Source of the DNA: Clostridia bacterium
GTDB taxonomy: Bacteria; Bacillota; Clostridia; Christensenellales; Aristaeellaceae
DNA: 64,000 nt
Assembly (NCBI GenBank): GCA_017404985.1
Contig: JAFRBK010000049.1
Coordinates: forward strand, 1-64,000
Reading direction: 5' to 3'
The translations under genes were made by a program, and so were the position numbers. The notes below the pieces were generated by a model. That model saw only the letters and a program-made list of their open reading frames with translations. It did no database searches and had not been told where the DNA came from. Shown here one piece after another: positions 33,727 through 42,610 of this stretch (positions within the stretch are counted from its first letter, which is position 1; each line of letters begins with the position of its first letter).

Positions 33727-34203
33727 TCAATAATAGTAGCCTCCGCAGGCATAGCTGTATCCGCACTTATTGTATTCATTTTCGCCGCATACTGAGCCCT
33801 GCATCTTATCGCATTTGCTGTTGTAATGGCACTGATAATCCGAATAATGATTGTTGATGATGTCGCATCCGTCGGTCACCCAGCAGTTTTCCTTGTCCTT
33901 GTAGGTATCCTTGCAATCGGGATGGTCGCCGCCGCCGGCTACCTCGCTGAGTTCCTCCTCCGGCAGCTCTTCCAGCCCCTGCGCAGTGGACTGGGCTTTC
34001 GCCTGCAGGATTTGCTCCTGGTCCGCGATAAAGGCCCTCAGATCTTCATCCGACAGATCGTATCCCAGGTTCTTCGCGATTTTCGCGTAGGCCTGGATCC
34101 GTTCGGACGGGGTCTCCGGCTCGGGAATCTCCCGGACCATTTCCTGTACCTTGGGGTCATCCTTCAGTGCTTCCAGAAACGCCTGAACTTTTTCATGTTT
34201 CAT
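33727..34203 (-). CDS. Nif11-type leader peptide precursor with a Cys-rich core (putative RiPP)
   Basis: Residues 1-90 form a Nif11-like helical leader (KVQAFLEALKDDPKVQEMV, AKIAKNLGYDLSDEDLRAFI) ending in a double-glycine-type site, ELPEEELSEVAGGG (Gly at 90-92). The core (about 66 residues) has eight Cys at 97, 107, 113, 125, 131, 139, 147 and 153 and ends in GGYYY. The layout of a leader, a Gly-Gly site and a Cys-rich core marks a ribosomally made, modified peptide precursor. GAGGAGG precedes the ATG by 8 bases and a strong terminator follows. I see no dedicated synthetase or peptidase-exporter next to it; the radical SAM gene downstream is the only candidate nearby. Confidence 0.82.
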   Translation of the reverse strand: MKHEKVQAFLEALKDDPKVQEMVREIPEPETPSERIQAYAKIAKNLGYDLSDEDLRAFIADQEQILQAKAQSTAQGLEELPEEELSEVAGGGDHPDCKDTYKDKENCWVTDGCDIINNHYSDYQCHYNSKCDKMQGSVCGENEYNKCGYSYACGGYYY

Positions 34204-34315
34204 CGCAGATGCCTCCTCTTCGATATCATTGCCACGCTGTTTCCCTTATTCTATCACACTTGCGGTGAAATGGAAACTCCCTGAAGAAAAGCAGTTACAT
34301 ACAAGCGAAGAATGG

Positions 34316-35818
34316 TTACCTTTCCGCATCCTGCTGTTCACGATCCGGCATGCTGCCATCCCGAAACATCGAAAACCTGTCCATTGGATAATTCTTCAGA
34401 TTTTCCAGGATTTTACGCCCGTCCGCCTTCCCCAGCAGTTCCGTCCGGGCGCGCAGCACCAGCGCTTCCGCCTGATGCTTGGAAGGGCCTCCGACGCAGC
34501 CGCCGGGACAGATCATTCCTTCCACGAAGTCCGTATCCAGCCGGCCGGCCTTCAAAAGCATCAGCGCCTTTTTGCATTCGTCTCCTCCGGCGCAGGTCGT
34601 GAGGCGGATTCCGGAGGTATCTTCCCCCATTTCCTCCATTACCTCGAGTACCGCCTGAGCCACCCCGCCGCTGCCGGCAAAGCGCTTGCCGAACAGGGAG
34701 GCTTCCTGATAATCCTCTTCCACGGGTTCCACGCTGACCCCTTTGGAATCCAGCAGGGCCACAATCTCGCCGTAGGTCAGTGCGTAGTCTGCGCTGTCCC
34801 TGATATTCTCGTTCAGCGTTTCCCCTTTCTTGGCGATGCAGGGGCCAATGAAGACCGTCACGCAGTCCGGATCCAGGCATTTGAGATATCGGGAAACCGC
34901 CACCATCGGAGAAACCGTGGCGGATTTATTCTCTTCATACTGTTTGGGGAAATGGTGGTGCAGCAGGGAAATGAATGCCGGGCAGCAGGACGTGGTCATG
35001 ATCCGGCCTTCCTTCCGGGCCTCGATCCATTCCCGGGCTTCATACGCCGCGGTCATGTCCCCGCCGAGGCCGACTTCCACCATTTCCGCGAAACCGGCCT
35101 TTTTCAGCGCGCTGCGGATGGCGGCCATCGTGATATCCTTCCCGAACTGGCCTTCCGTGGCAGGCGCACACATGGCAACCACGCGCTTCCCTTCCTGAAT
35201 TGCCCGGATCACATGGACCGCGTAGATCTTCGACCCGATGGCGCCGAAGGGGCAGTTGTGGATACAATGGCCACAGTGGATGCATTTGCTTTCATCGATG
35301 CAGCAGATTCCCGCTTCATCATAGAAGATCGCATCCACCGGGCAGGCCTTCCTGCAGGGGCGTTCCTGATGGATGATTGCCCCGAAGGGACAGGCCTGCG
35401 CACATTTCCCGCAGGATTTGCACTTTGCCGAATCGATATGCATTTTAGCATCGCCGGGGACGATCGCCCCGAAGGGGCAAGCGTTCAGGCAGGCTTTCCC
35501 CAGGCAGAAGCGGCAGCTGTCCGACACATGATAGTTCTGGATCGGGCAGTCGTCACAGGCGGGAGGAATCACCGACACCACATTTTTCCCGGGACGGCCG
35601 GGATCCGGGTCCAGGCCCATTGCCAGTCGGATCCTGCCCCGCACGATCTCCCGCTCCTTGTATACGCAGCAGCGGTATTTGGGCTTCGGCCCCGGGCTCA
35701 CCTGATAAACGATTTTCTCCGTTTCCTCCGGTTCCAGCTTCCCTGCCCAGGCCAGCCGGCAGACTTCCCGCAGGATAAAATGCTTCAGTTCAACGATTCC
35801 CTTGTCGTTTGTATTCAT
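34316..35818 (-). CDS. Monomeric [FeFe] hydrogenase, group B-like
   Basis: This 500-aa cytosolic protein has several N-terminal ferredoxin-type clusters (CRFCLGKACLNACP, CKSCGKCAQACP, CIHCGHCIHNCP) and the H-cluster motifs TSCCP (276-280), PCIAKK (about 326-331) and EGMICPGGCVGGP near residue 445. The H-cluster motifs differ from the classic TSCCPxW of group A (here TSCCPAF), as in the group B monomeric enzymes. It would interconvert protons and hydrogen using ferredoxin. Its ATG overlaps the stop of the propeller/HD-GYP gene upstream (ATGA). The maturases HydE, HydF and HydG are not in the window. Confidence 0.9.
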   Translation of the reverse strand: MNTNDKGIVELKHFILREVCRLAWAGKLEPEETEKIVYQVSPGPKPKYRCCVYKEREIVRGRIRLAMGLDPDPGRPGKNVVSVIPPACDDCPIQNYHVSDSCRFCLGKACLNACPFGAIVPGDAKMHIDSAKCKSCGKCAQACPFGAIIHQERPCRKACPVDAIFYDEAGICCIDESKCIHCGHCIHNCPFGAIGSKIYAVHVIRAIQEGKRVVAMCAPATEGQFGKDITMAAIRSALKKAGFAEMVEVGLGGDMTAAYEAREWIEARKEGRIMTTSCCPAFISLLHHHFPKQYEENKSATVSPMVAVSRYLKCLDPDCVTVFIGPCIAKKGETLNENIRDSADYALTYGEIVALLDSKGVSVEPVEEDYQEASLFGKRFAGSGGVAQAVLEVMEEMGEDTSGIRLTTCAGGDECKKALMLLKAGRLDTDFVEGMICPGGCVGGPSKHQAEALVLRARTELLGKADGRKILENLKNYPMDRFSMFRDGSMPDREQQDAER

Positions 35819-38800
35819 AGCTGCCCATCCTTTTTTTCTTTCTCGTCCTGTGCCTTATGGATATTGTCGATATTTTCCGTCGTTCCGCCGCCGTCATCGT
35901 CCGGGGCGCGGAATTCGCCCTTTTCCACCAGCCGCATAAACGCGTCCACCACATCGGGAGAGAGCTGCGTGCCGGACACTTCCTGAATAATGGAAACCGC
36001 CTTGTCAAAGTTCATCCGGTTCCGGTAAGGACGGTTGGAATACATGGCATCAAAGCAATCCGCCACGGCAATGATCTGCGCCACGCGGGGAATCTCGTCC
36101 CCCTTCAGGTGGTTGGGGTATCCTTTGCCGTCCGGGCGCTCGTGATGCGCCTGGGCGCCGACCGCCAGCTCCGGCATGATATGGATTTCCTTCAGCACGT
36201 CATATCCCTTGGACGTGTGGGATTTGATCGTTTCGAACTCTTCGTCCGACAGCTTTCCGGGCTTGTTCAGCACTTCCGTCGGGACGCCGATCTTTCCCAC
36301 GTCATGCAGCAGCGCAATCTGCCTGTATTTTTCAATGGTATCCTCGTCGTATCCCATTTCCTTCGCCAGCATGGCCGTATAGTCTGCCACCCGGGTGGAA
36401 TGGCCGTTGGTATATCGGTCCTTCATATCGACCACCTTGGCGAAGGCCTGGGTAATCTCCTTCACGAGGGTCATGATTTCATGGTTCCTTTTTTCCAGGG
36501 TGCGCGTCTTTTTCCGGGTATACAGGCGCGCCACCAGGAGGATCAGCCCGAGAGCTGCCAGGGCCGCCAGGACAATAAACCAGATCTGCTCATAGAAGGC
36601 CTTTTCCTTCCGGATCTGCACGGACACTTCCCGGTTTCCCCTGCCCATGGAATCCCTCAGCTGCATCACGAAATGGTAATTACCGCCGCGCAAATTCGTG
36701 TAGTCCACCGGGCCCAGGTCGCTGCGGTCCACGGTGGTCACCGTATTGTCAAAGCCTTCCAGATAATAGGATACCTGGGGATTCATCGGAGAATAATTGA
36801 ACACGAAGCTGTTCACCGTCAGCTTACGCGTATCGGAAGGAATCACGAAAGCCCCGTTATCATCCGGATACAGCCGTTTTCCGTCCACATCGATGAAGGG
36901 AACCGCCACCTTCAGGCTGTTCACATTCTCGAAGGGCGTTTCAATGTTGACCTTGACCACACCGGCGGAGCAGGCAATATACAGTTCCCCGTCTTCCGTC
37001 AGCTCGCTGTAGGAGTTGGCCGTCGTAATATAGGGCAGGCCACTGGGAATGCCGTAGAACACCGGTTCGATGGGCCCGTTTTCCAACAGTTCCTCCGCCG
37101 CCACCAGATAAATGCCGTTGCTGGCCAGCACCCACACGTCGCCTTTGCTGTTTTCATACAGGTCGTAATTATTCGGATAGGGGAACTGGCGGATTGTCGT
37201 CACCTTGTAATCCGGGGTCATATAAGCCAGGGAATTGCTGGTCACGATCCAGCACACGTCCCGGCTGCGGCTGCGCTTGACGCGCAGGACCACCTCGGAA
37301 TTCAGCCTCTCGTTTGAATTCAGCCCCTCGTTTTTGCCGATCAGCTTCGTTTCACCGTTGCCGACCACATAGATGCCGCCGCCGTCCGAACCCAGAATTA
37401 TGTCCCGGCTGAAGCCTTCCGCCACTGTCAGGATATCCGGTACTTCAATCCCGTCTTCCTCCCCGTATTTTTCAACGACCCGGTCGCCGTCAATGATGCA
37501 CACGCCGCCGGTATTGGCCACCGCGATCCGCCCGTCTTCGCATTCATATACCGTGCGAACCCTGTCGGAAAAGAGCCCATCCTCCGGGGTGAAGGCCACG
37601 ATTTCCTCCTGCTCGTACCTGAGCAGGCCATGCCTCCGCCAGGTGGAAATCCACACGCGGCCCCGGCTGTCCCGGATCACCGAGCGGATCCGCACTCCTT
37701 CCAGCATCGCAATCAGGTCCGTGGCTTCCAGTCCTTTTCCGGAGGCGGTCACCGCCTTTTTCAGGGGCAGGCTGTCCAGTTTCCGGTTGTTTTCCGTCAC
37801 GATCAGCCCCGTATCCGTGCCGATGAACAGCCCGCCTTCGGCCATACAGGTGGAATTGACCACCTCGGATGAAAGCCCGATGCGGTCAAACACATCGGTA
37901 AACTGGTTCGGCACGATCTTCATGACGCCCTGCCGGGTGGACGTAAACCAGAGGTTGCCCTCATAATCCGTCATCACATGGCCCACGGAATTGCTCATCG
38001 GGACATTCTCCAGCAGGTGGAGTCCGGCACTGTCCATGCTTCCGATCCCATCGCCCCCGCATATCCAAATCTCCCCGCAGATATATTCCATGAATTCCAC
38101 ACTGGAAATCGAGGCAACCTCATAGTTGACAGCCCCGGAGAAGCCGTCCGCCATGGCCCCGTAAACAATGGTCCCGTGGTCCGTGCCAAGATACACGCTG
38201 CCCGGATTTTCCGGGTCCGGAAGAATCGAGATGATTCCCTGCACAGGGATATCCTCATAGCTCAGAAACGCGGTCACCGCCCCGTTCTTCAGGGTGAAAA
38301 CATCCCCGTTCGAAGTCAGCCCGTAAACCAGCCCATCCTCCCCCCGGCGCAGGTCCTTGATCATCAGCCCGGCAATCCGTTCGTCGTTCAGGCCGACCGG
38401 CTTCAGATCAGCGCCGAAAGTGACAATACCGGCGGCATCCCCTACATAGACGGTGCCGTCCGCTTCCTCCGCAATGGCGCGCACACTGGAGGATTTCAGC
38501 CCGTCCGCCTTGTCCCATCTGCGAAGCTCGCCCTTTTCCATCAGAAATACGCCGGAGTCGTTTGTGCCAATCCACAGCCTGTCCCTGCTGTCCACAAACA
38601 GGCACCGCACGTTCGCAATTCCCGTCGTCGAATCAAACCGTTCAAACGTATTGCCGTCGTACCGGATCAGCCCGGCATAGCTGCCGATCCAGATAAAGCC
38701 CTCTGAGGTCTCCGCGATCGCATTCGCCTCGGACGTGGGCAGCCCGTTTGGATTGTTGTACAGGATCGCGGAAAAGCCTTCCGCCTTTCCGGCCGGATCT

Positions 38801-38919
38801 ACACTCATCTGCAGGTTGGGCACGCCGGAGGCATTCATGGCGATGATTTCACCATGAGCCGGGAGGGCCAGAAAGGCCAGAACCAAGGCCAGAAGAAAAC
38901 AGGCAGGCCATTTTTTCAT
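35815..38919 (-). CDS. Exported beta-propeller / Y_Y_Y sensor with a C-terminal HD-GYP domain
   Basis: This protein (1034 aa) has a signal sequence, a two-component-regulator-type propeller made of repeats such as IWIGSYAGLIRYDG and RLWIGTNDSGVFLM, a Y_Y_Y-type Ig domain before the membrane (SYYLEGFDNTVTTVDRSDLG), a membrane helix (IWFIVLAALAALGLILLVA), a coiled coil, and a cytosolic HD-GYP domain (HSTRVADYTAML, LLHDVGKIGVPTEVL, HHERPDGKGYPNHL). It should sense an extracellular signal and degrade c-di-GMP. The start is the ATG at 38919, after GAGG. It overlaps the hydrogenase gene by 4 bases, so the two are cotranslated; the logic of that pairing is unknown. Confidence 0.88.
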   Translation of the reverse strand: MKKWPACFLLALVLAFLALPAHGEIIAMNASGVPNLQMSVDPAGKAEGFSAILYNNPNGLPTSEANAIAETSEGFIWIGSYAGLIRYDGNTFERFDSTTGIANVRCLFVDSRDRLWIGTNDSGVFLMEKGELRRWDKADGLKSSSVRAIAEEADGTVYVGDAAGIVTFGADLKPVGLNDERIAGLMIKDLRRGEDGLVYGLTSNGDVFTLKNGAVTAFLSYEDIPVQGIISILPDPENPGSVYLGTDHGTIVYGAMADGFSGAVNYEVASISSVEFMEYICGEIWICGGDGIGSMDSAGLHLLENVPMSNSVGHVMTDYEGNLWFTSTRQGVMKIVPNQFTDVFDRIGLSSEVVNSTCMAEGGLFIGTDTGLIVTENNRKLDSLPLKKAVTASGKGLEATDLIAMLEGVRIRSVIRDSRGRVWISTWRRHGLLRYEQEEIVAFTPEDGLFSDRVRTVYECEDGRIAVANTGGVCIIDGDRVVEKYGEEDGIEVPDILTVAEGFSRDIILGSDGGGIYVVGNGETKLIGKNEGLNSNERLNSEVVLRVKRSRSRDVCWIVTSNSLAYMTPDYKVTTIRQFPYPNNYDLYENSKGDVWVLASNGIYLVAAEELLENGPIEPVFYGIPSGLPYITTANSYSELTEDGELYIACSAGVVKVNIETPFENVNSLKVAVPFIDVDGKRLYPDDNGAFVIPSDTRKLTVNSFVFNYSPMNPQVSYYLEGFDNTVTTVDRSDLGPVDYTNLRGGNYHFVMQLRDSMGRGNREVSVQIRKEKAFYEQIWFIVLAALAALGLILLVARLYTRKKTRTLEKRNHEIMTLVKEITQAFAKVVDMKDRYTNGHSTRVADYTAMLAKEMGYDEDTIEKYRQIALLHDVGKIGVPTEVLNKPGKLSDEEFETIKSHTSKGYDVLKEIHIMPELAVGAQAHHERPDGKGYPNHLKGDEIPRVAQIIAVADCFDAMYSNRPYRNRMNFDKAVSIIQEVSGTQLSPDVVDAFMRLVEKGEFRAPDDDGGGTTENIDNIHKAQDEKEKKDGQL

Positions 38920-38931
38920 GATGCACCTCAA

Positions 38932-39322
38932 CCACGCGTTTCCGGAATCTTTACGCGATGATTATACAATAACTGCGGCAAATCGTGAAGGATTATTTGC
39001 ATGATTTCCCCCGGCAACGGGGCAGGAGGCCTTTGTATAATTATATGGACAAATTCTCACACCGTTTTTCCAAATAATGTAAATATCGGCAAAAAACAAG
39101 CCAGCAGGTGCAAATACTGTATACAATTTCACCGAATTATCCCGAATGATGCGAGAATAGTGCAATCAAAAAGTTTGTTTCTTCCCTTGCCTCCCCAGGG
39201 TTCCGGATTATAATAATGGTGAAAGTGAAACGTTACAGTTAAGGAATATGCCACGGAGAAACGGGCGGAGTGCGGGAAGCCGGATTCCCACCTTTGCGCC
39301 CGGAAGGACGGAGGGATGAGGC
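38932..39322. promoter_or_regulatory. Divergent promoter region between the sensor and AraC genes
   Basis: This AT-rich gap holds promoters for both directions. Leftward, TATAAT on the minus strand (38966-38961) is preceded 17 bp earlier by a weak TTCACG. Rightward, TTGCCT (39187-39192) and TATAAT (39209-39214) are 16 bp apart. Just downstream at 39226-39237, TGAAACGTTACA resembles a LacI-family or cre-type operator (one mismatch from a perfect palindrome). That would fit catabolite or sugar control of the GH4 operon. Confidence 0.5.
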
Positions 39323-40246
39323 ATGAGTGAAACAGCCCGCAGCGCCCTGCAGCGGATTCCTTCCCTCGTTTCCCTCTCCACGCTCGCCATGGCTTCCGAT
39401 TTCTCCTACGAATGCCCCTCCGGCATGTTCAGCCTTTTATGCGCCGTCACCGGCAGCTGCTCCCTGGCAGCCGCGGACCGGTCCATCCATCTGGTGGGAT
39501 CCCGGATGGCGCTGCTCTCCGGCAGCATCAGCTACCGCCTGAAGGATGCCTCGCCGGACCTGGCCGTCACCCGGCTCGATTTTTCCATCAGTTGCGGCGG
39601 GATCTGCGGCTACGGCCTGGTACAGCTCGGCGAAATATTTCCGGAAACCCTGTCCCTGATGGAAACCCACGGCGCCTGCGTGGAGTTTGAAGATGCCGGT
39701 TCCGTGGTGCTCTCCGCCCTGCAGAACCTGCACAGCTTCGCCTCCTTTCCGCCGGAGCAGCGGAACCTGCAGACCATCCTGGCCCTGTGCACGATTCTCG
39801 GAGGAATTTCCGCCTCGCTCGAGGGGCAGGCCGGACGGCAGCGCTGCCAGAACCCGCATGTGCGAAAGGCGCTGGACTACATTGAAGCAAACTACATGTG
39901 CGGCATCTCGACAGAGGACATTGCCCGGGCCGGCGGCGTGCATGTAGGCCACCTGCACCGGATTTTTCCGGCGGAAACCGGGATGACCGTGGGGGAATAC
40001 CTCACGCACCTGCGGATCGAAAAGGCCAAATCCCTGCTGATGCACACGGACGTCTCCAATGCCGCCATCGCCACACGGACAGGCATCAGTTCCCAGCAGT
40101 ATTTCTGCCGCCTTTTCAAGAAGGAAACCGGCATGTCCCCCCAGGAATACCGCAAATCCTACGCACTGACCTGCAAGTATGACCCGGCCTTCTATCCCGC
40201 CCCGATTCCGGGCGCGGATCCGGGAAAGGAGGCGGCGCGTGAATGA
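39323..40246 (+). CDS. AraC-family transcriptional regulator
   Basis: The last 100 residues form a double HTH AraC DNA-binding domain: ALDYIEANYMCGISTEDIAR, HLHRIFPAETGMTVGEYL, EKAKSLLMHTDVSNAAIATR and QQYFCRLFKKETGMSPQEYR. The N-terminal part (about 190 aa) is a sensing domain I cannot classify; it is Cys-containing and begins SETARSALQRIPSL. It overlaps the next AraC-type gene by ATGA, so two AraC regulators are made from one transcript. Given the GH4 and ABC genes that follow, it probably controls sugar use. Confidence 0.9.
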   Translation: MSETARSALQRIPSLVSLSTLAMASDFSYECPSGMFSLLCAVTGSCSLAAADRSIHLVGSRMALLSGSISYRLKDASPDLAVTRLDFSISCGGICGYGLVQLGEIFPETLSLMETHGACVEFEDAGSVVLSALQNLHSFASFPPEQRNLQTILALCTILGGISASLEGQAGRQRCQNPHVRKALDYIEANYMCGISTEDIARAGGVHVGHLHRIFPAETGMTVGEYLTHLRIEKAKSLLMHTDVSNAAIATRTGISSQQYFCRLFKKETGMSPQEYRKSYALTCKYDPAFYPAPIPGADPGKEAARE

Positions 40247-41115
40247 TTTCGATCTACGACGCCGAAAACCTGCAGCCGGGCTTTGTTCCCGTGGTGTACG
40301 GCTATTACGACCGGGCCAATATGATGGAATCCACCCCGGAGGTCATCAACCACAGCCACTCCCTGTGCGAGATCATGTATGTGAACGAAGGCATGATGAG
40401 CATTGAAACCGAGAACGGTTTTCAGCGGGTCGGCTGCAACCAATTCATCTGGATCGACGCGGGCATCCGCCACTGGGACCTACGGTTCAACAACGGCCTG
40501 TGCAGCATGATGAACATCGAGTTCCAGTATGAGGAAGGGGCAGCCCTGGCGCCGGACCTGGGCAAACTGGCTGAGGCGGACAGCGCCCTGCGCAGCATGC
40601 TGGAGCAGAAGCCCCGGGTCATGACGCTGACGGACCGGAACGGCATCATCTTTCAGCTGATGAAGAGCATCATCCCCCTGGCGGACAGCACCAGCGAACA
40701 ATCCAGGCATCTGTGCTCACTGCTCTGCACCCAGGTGATGCTGGAGATCGCCCGTCTGCGAAGCCTGAACCAGACACAGATAACCGGCGACAACCACTAC
40801 GTCACGGAAGCGCTGGAAATTCTTCACCGCAGCTATGACGAGCCGCTGACCGCCTCCGACGTGGCGGCACAGCTCCACATTCATCCGTCCTACCTGCACC
40901 GCCTGTTCCGGGAATACACCAGCCGAACCATGAAGGAACACCTGCAGTGGATCCGGATCCAGCACGCCCGGGAGCTGCTCAACGATCCCCGGAAAAGCAT
41001 CCTGGACATTGCGGAAGAAGTCGGCTTCAGCAGCCCGCAGCAGTTCCAGCAGCTGTTCCGGAAGATCACCGGGATGCGCCCCACGGATTACCGGAAACAA
41101 CAGGAAAAGAAATAA
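40243..41115 (+). CDS. AraC-family regulator with a cupin-like sensing domain
   Basis: The N-terminus looks like a small cupin domain for sugar binding (HSHSLCEIMYVNEGMMSIET, VGCNQFIWIDAGIRHW). The C-terminal AraC DNA-binding domain reads EILHRSYDEPLTASDVAAQL, HLHRLFREYTSRTMKEHLQW, ARELLNDPRKSILDIAEEVG and QQFQQLFRKITGMRPTDYRK. The length of 290 aa is normal. Its ATG overlaps the previous AraC stop, and the first GH4 gene follows 20 bp downstream, making it the likely direct activator of the glycosidase operon. Confidence 0.9.
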   Translation: MISIYDAENLQPGFVPVVYGYYDRANMMESTPEVINHSHSLCEIMYVNEGMMSIETENGFQRVGCNQFIWIDAGIRHWDLRFNNGLCSMMNIEFQYEEGAALAPDLGKLAEADSALRSMLEQKPRVMTLTDRNGIIFQLMKSIIPLADSTSEQSRHLCSLLCTQVMLEIARLRSLNQTQITGDNHYVTEALEILHRSYDEPLTASDVAAQLHIHPSYLHRLFREYTSRTMKEHLQWIRIQHARELLNDPRKSILDIAEEVGFSSPQQFQQLFRKITGMRPTDYRKQQEKK

Positions 41116-41135
41116 AGGAAAAGGAGACTGCCCCA

Positions 41136-42563
41136 ATGCCGAAAATCACATTTATGGGCGCCGGATCCACGGTTTTCGCCAAGAATGTACTGGGAGACAG
41201 CATGATGACCCCCGCGCTGGAAGAAAGCACGATCGCCCTGTACGACATTGACGCCGTGCGGCTGGACGAGTCCGCCCAGATGCTGGAGGCCATTAACCGC
41301 AACAACGGTTCCAAAGCCCGCATCGAAAAATACCTGGGAACGGAAAACCGGAAAGACGCCCTGCGCGGAGCGAACTATGTGGTCAACGCGATCCAGGTGG
41401 GCGGCTACGACCCCTGCACGATTACCGACTTCGAAATCCCGAAGAAATACAGCCTGAAGCAGACGATTGCCGACACGCTGGGCGTCGGCGGCGTGTTCCG
41501 GGCCCTGCGGACCATTCCGGTCATGCTGGATTTTGCCCGGGACATCGAGGAAGTCTGCCCGGACGCCTGGCTCCTGAACTATACCAATCCCATGGCCATG
41601 CTCACCGGCGCCATGCTGAGGATGACCGGAGTGAAAACCGTCGGCCTGTGCCACAGCGTCCAGGTCTGTGCGCCGACCCTGCTGATGGAACTCGGGATGC
41701 CCTTTGACGATACCGTCCAGTGGAAGATCGCCGGAATCAACCACCAGGCCTGGCTGCTGGAGATCACGAAGGACGGCCAGGACCTGTATCCGGAAATCAA
41801 GCGCCGCGCCCTGTTATATAATGAAGGAAAGCTGGACATCGGCACCCTGGAAGAGCGCATCGCCTTCCTGTCCAAGGGAGAGGAAATGCCGGACTGGTGG
41901 CTGGACCACATGAAGGCGGATTACAAGCTGTATAAGGAATCCGGCAAGCATGGGGACATGGTGCGCCTGGAGCTTATGCGCCGGTTCGGCTATTATATCA
42001 CCGAATCCAGCGAGCACAACGCGGAATACACCCCCTGGTTCATCAAGGAGCGGTACCCAGAGCTGATCGACCGGTTCAATATCCCGCTGGACGAATATCC
42101 CCGCCGCTGCATCCACCAGATCGAGGACTGGAAGAAGCGCGGCCACGAACTGACGAAGAACCCGCTCCTGAGCCACAAGCGGTCGAAGGAATATGCCAGC
42201 TACATCATGGAAGCCATGGAGACCGGCATTCCCACCCGGATCGGCGGCAACGTGCTGAACCGCGGCCTGATCACGAACCTGCCGCAGAACGCCTGCGTGG
42301 AGGTTCCCTGCCTGGTGGACCGCAACGGTGTGCAGCCGACGGTGGTCGGCGCCCTGCCGGAACAGTGCGCCGCGCTGAACCGGACGAATATCAACGTGCA
42401 GCTGCTGACTGTAGAGGCCGCCCGCACCCTGAAAAAGGACTACATCTACCAGGCGGTCATGATGGATCCCCATGCCGGCTCCGAGCTGTCCATCGACGAT
42501 ATCGTCGCCATGTGCGATGAGATGATCGAAGCCCACAGGGGCTGGATGCCGGAATTCACCTGA
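41136..42563 (+). CDS. GH4 family 6-phospho- or alpha-glycosidase
   Basis: Family 4 enzymes use NAD+ and a divalent metal. Seen here are the N-terminal Rossmann motif (KITFMGAGSTVFAKNVLGDS), NYTNPMAML (149-155), the metal ligands Cys172 (GLCHS) and His203 (GINHQ), and an extended C-terminal region. The protein (475 aa) is closer to the alpha-galactosidase/alpha-glucuronidase type (MelA) than to the phospho-glycosidases, but the substrate cannot be fixed from sequence. It is cytosolic. The ATG at 41136 follows AAGGAGA. It is followed after 47 bp by a second, distinct GH4. Confidence 0.9.
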   Translation: MPKITFMGAGSTVFAKNVLGDSMMTPALEESTIALYDIDAVRLDESAQMLEAINRNNGSKARIEKYLGTENRKDALRGANYVVNAIQVGGYDPCTITDFEIPKKYSLKQTIADTLGVGGVFRALRTIPVMLDFARDIEEVCPDAWLLNYTNPMAMLTGAMLRMTGVKTVGLCHSVQVCAPTLLMELGMPFDDTVQWKIAGINHQAWLLEITKDGQDLYPEIKRRALLYNEGKLDIGTLEERIAFLSKGEEMPDWWLDHMKADYKLYKESGKHGDMVRLELMRRFGYYITESSEHNAEYTPWFIKERYPELIDRFNIPLDEYPRRCIHQIEDWKKRGHELTKNPLLSHKRSKEYASYIMEAMETGIPTRIGGNVLNRGLITNLPQNACVEVPCLVDRNGVQPTVVGALPEQCAALNRTNINVQLLTVEAARTLKKDYIYQAVMMDPHAGSELSIDDIVAMCDEMIEAHRGWMPEFT

Positions 42564-42610
42564 TTTCTTCCATATTTAATTACGACTGAATCACGGAGGC
42601 AAAGAAGCAT

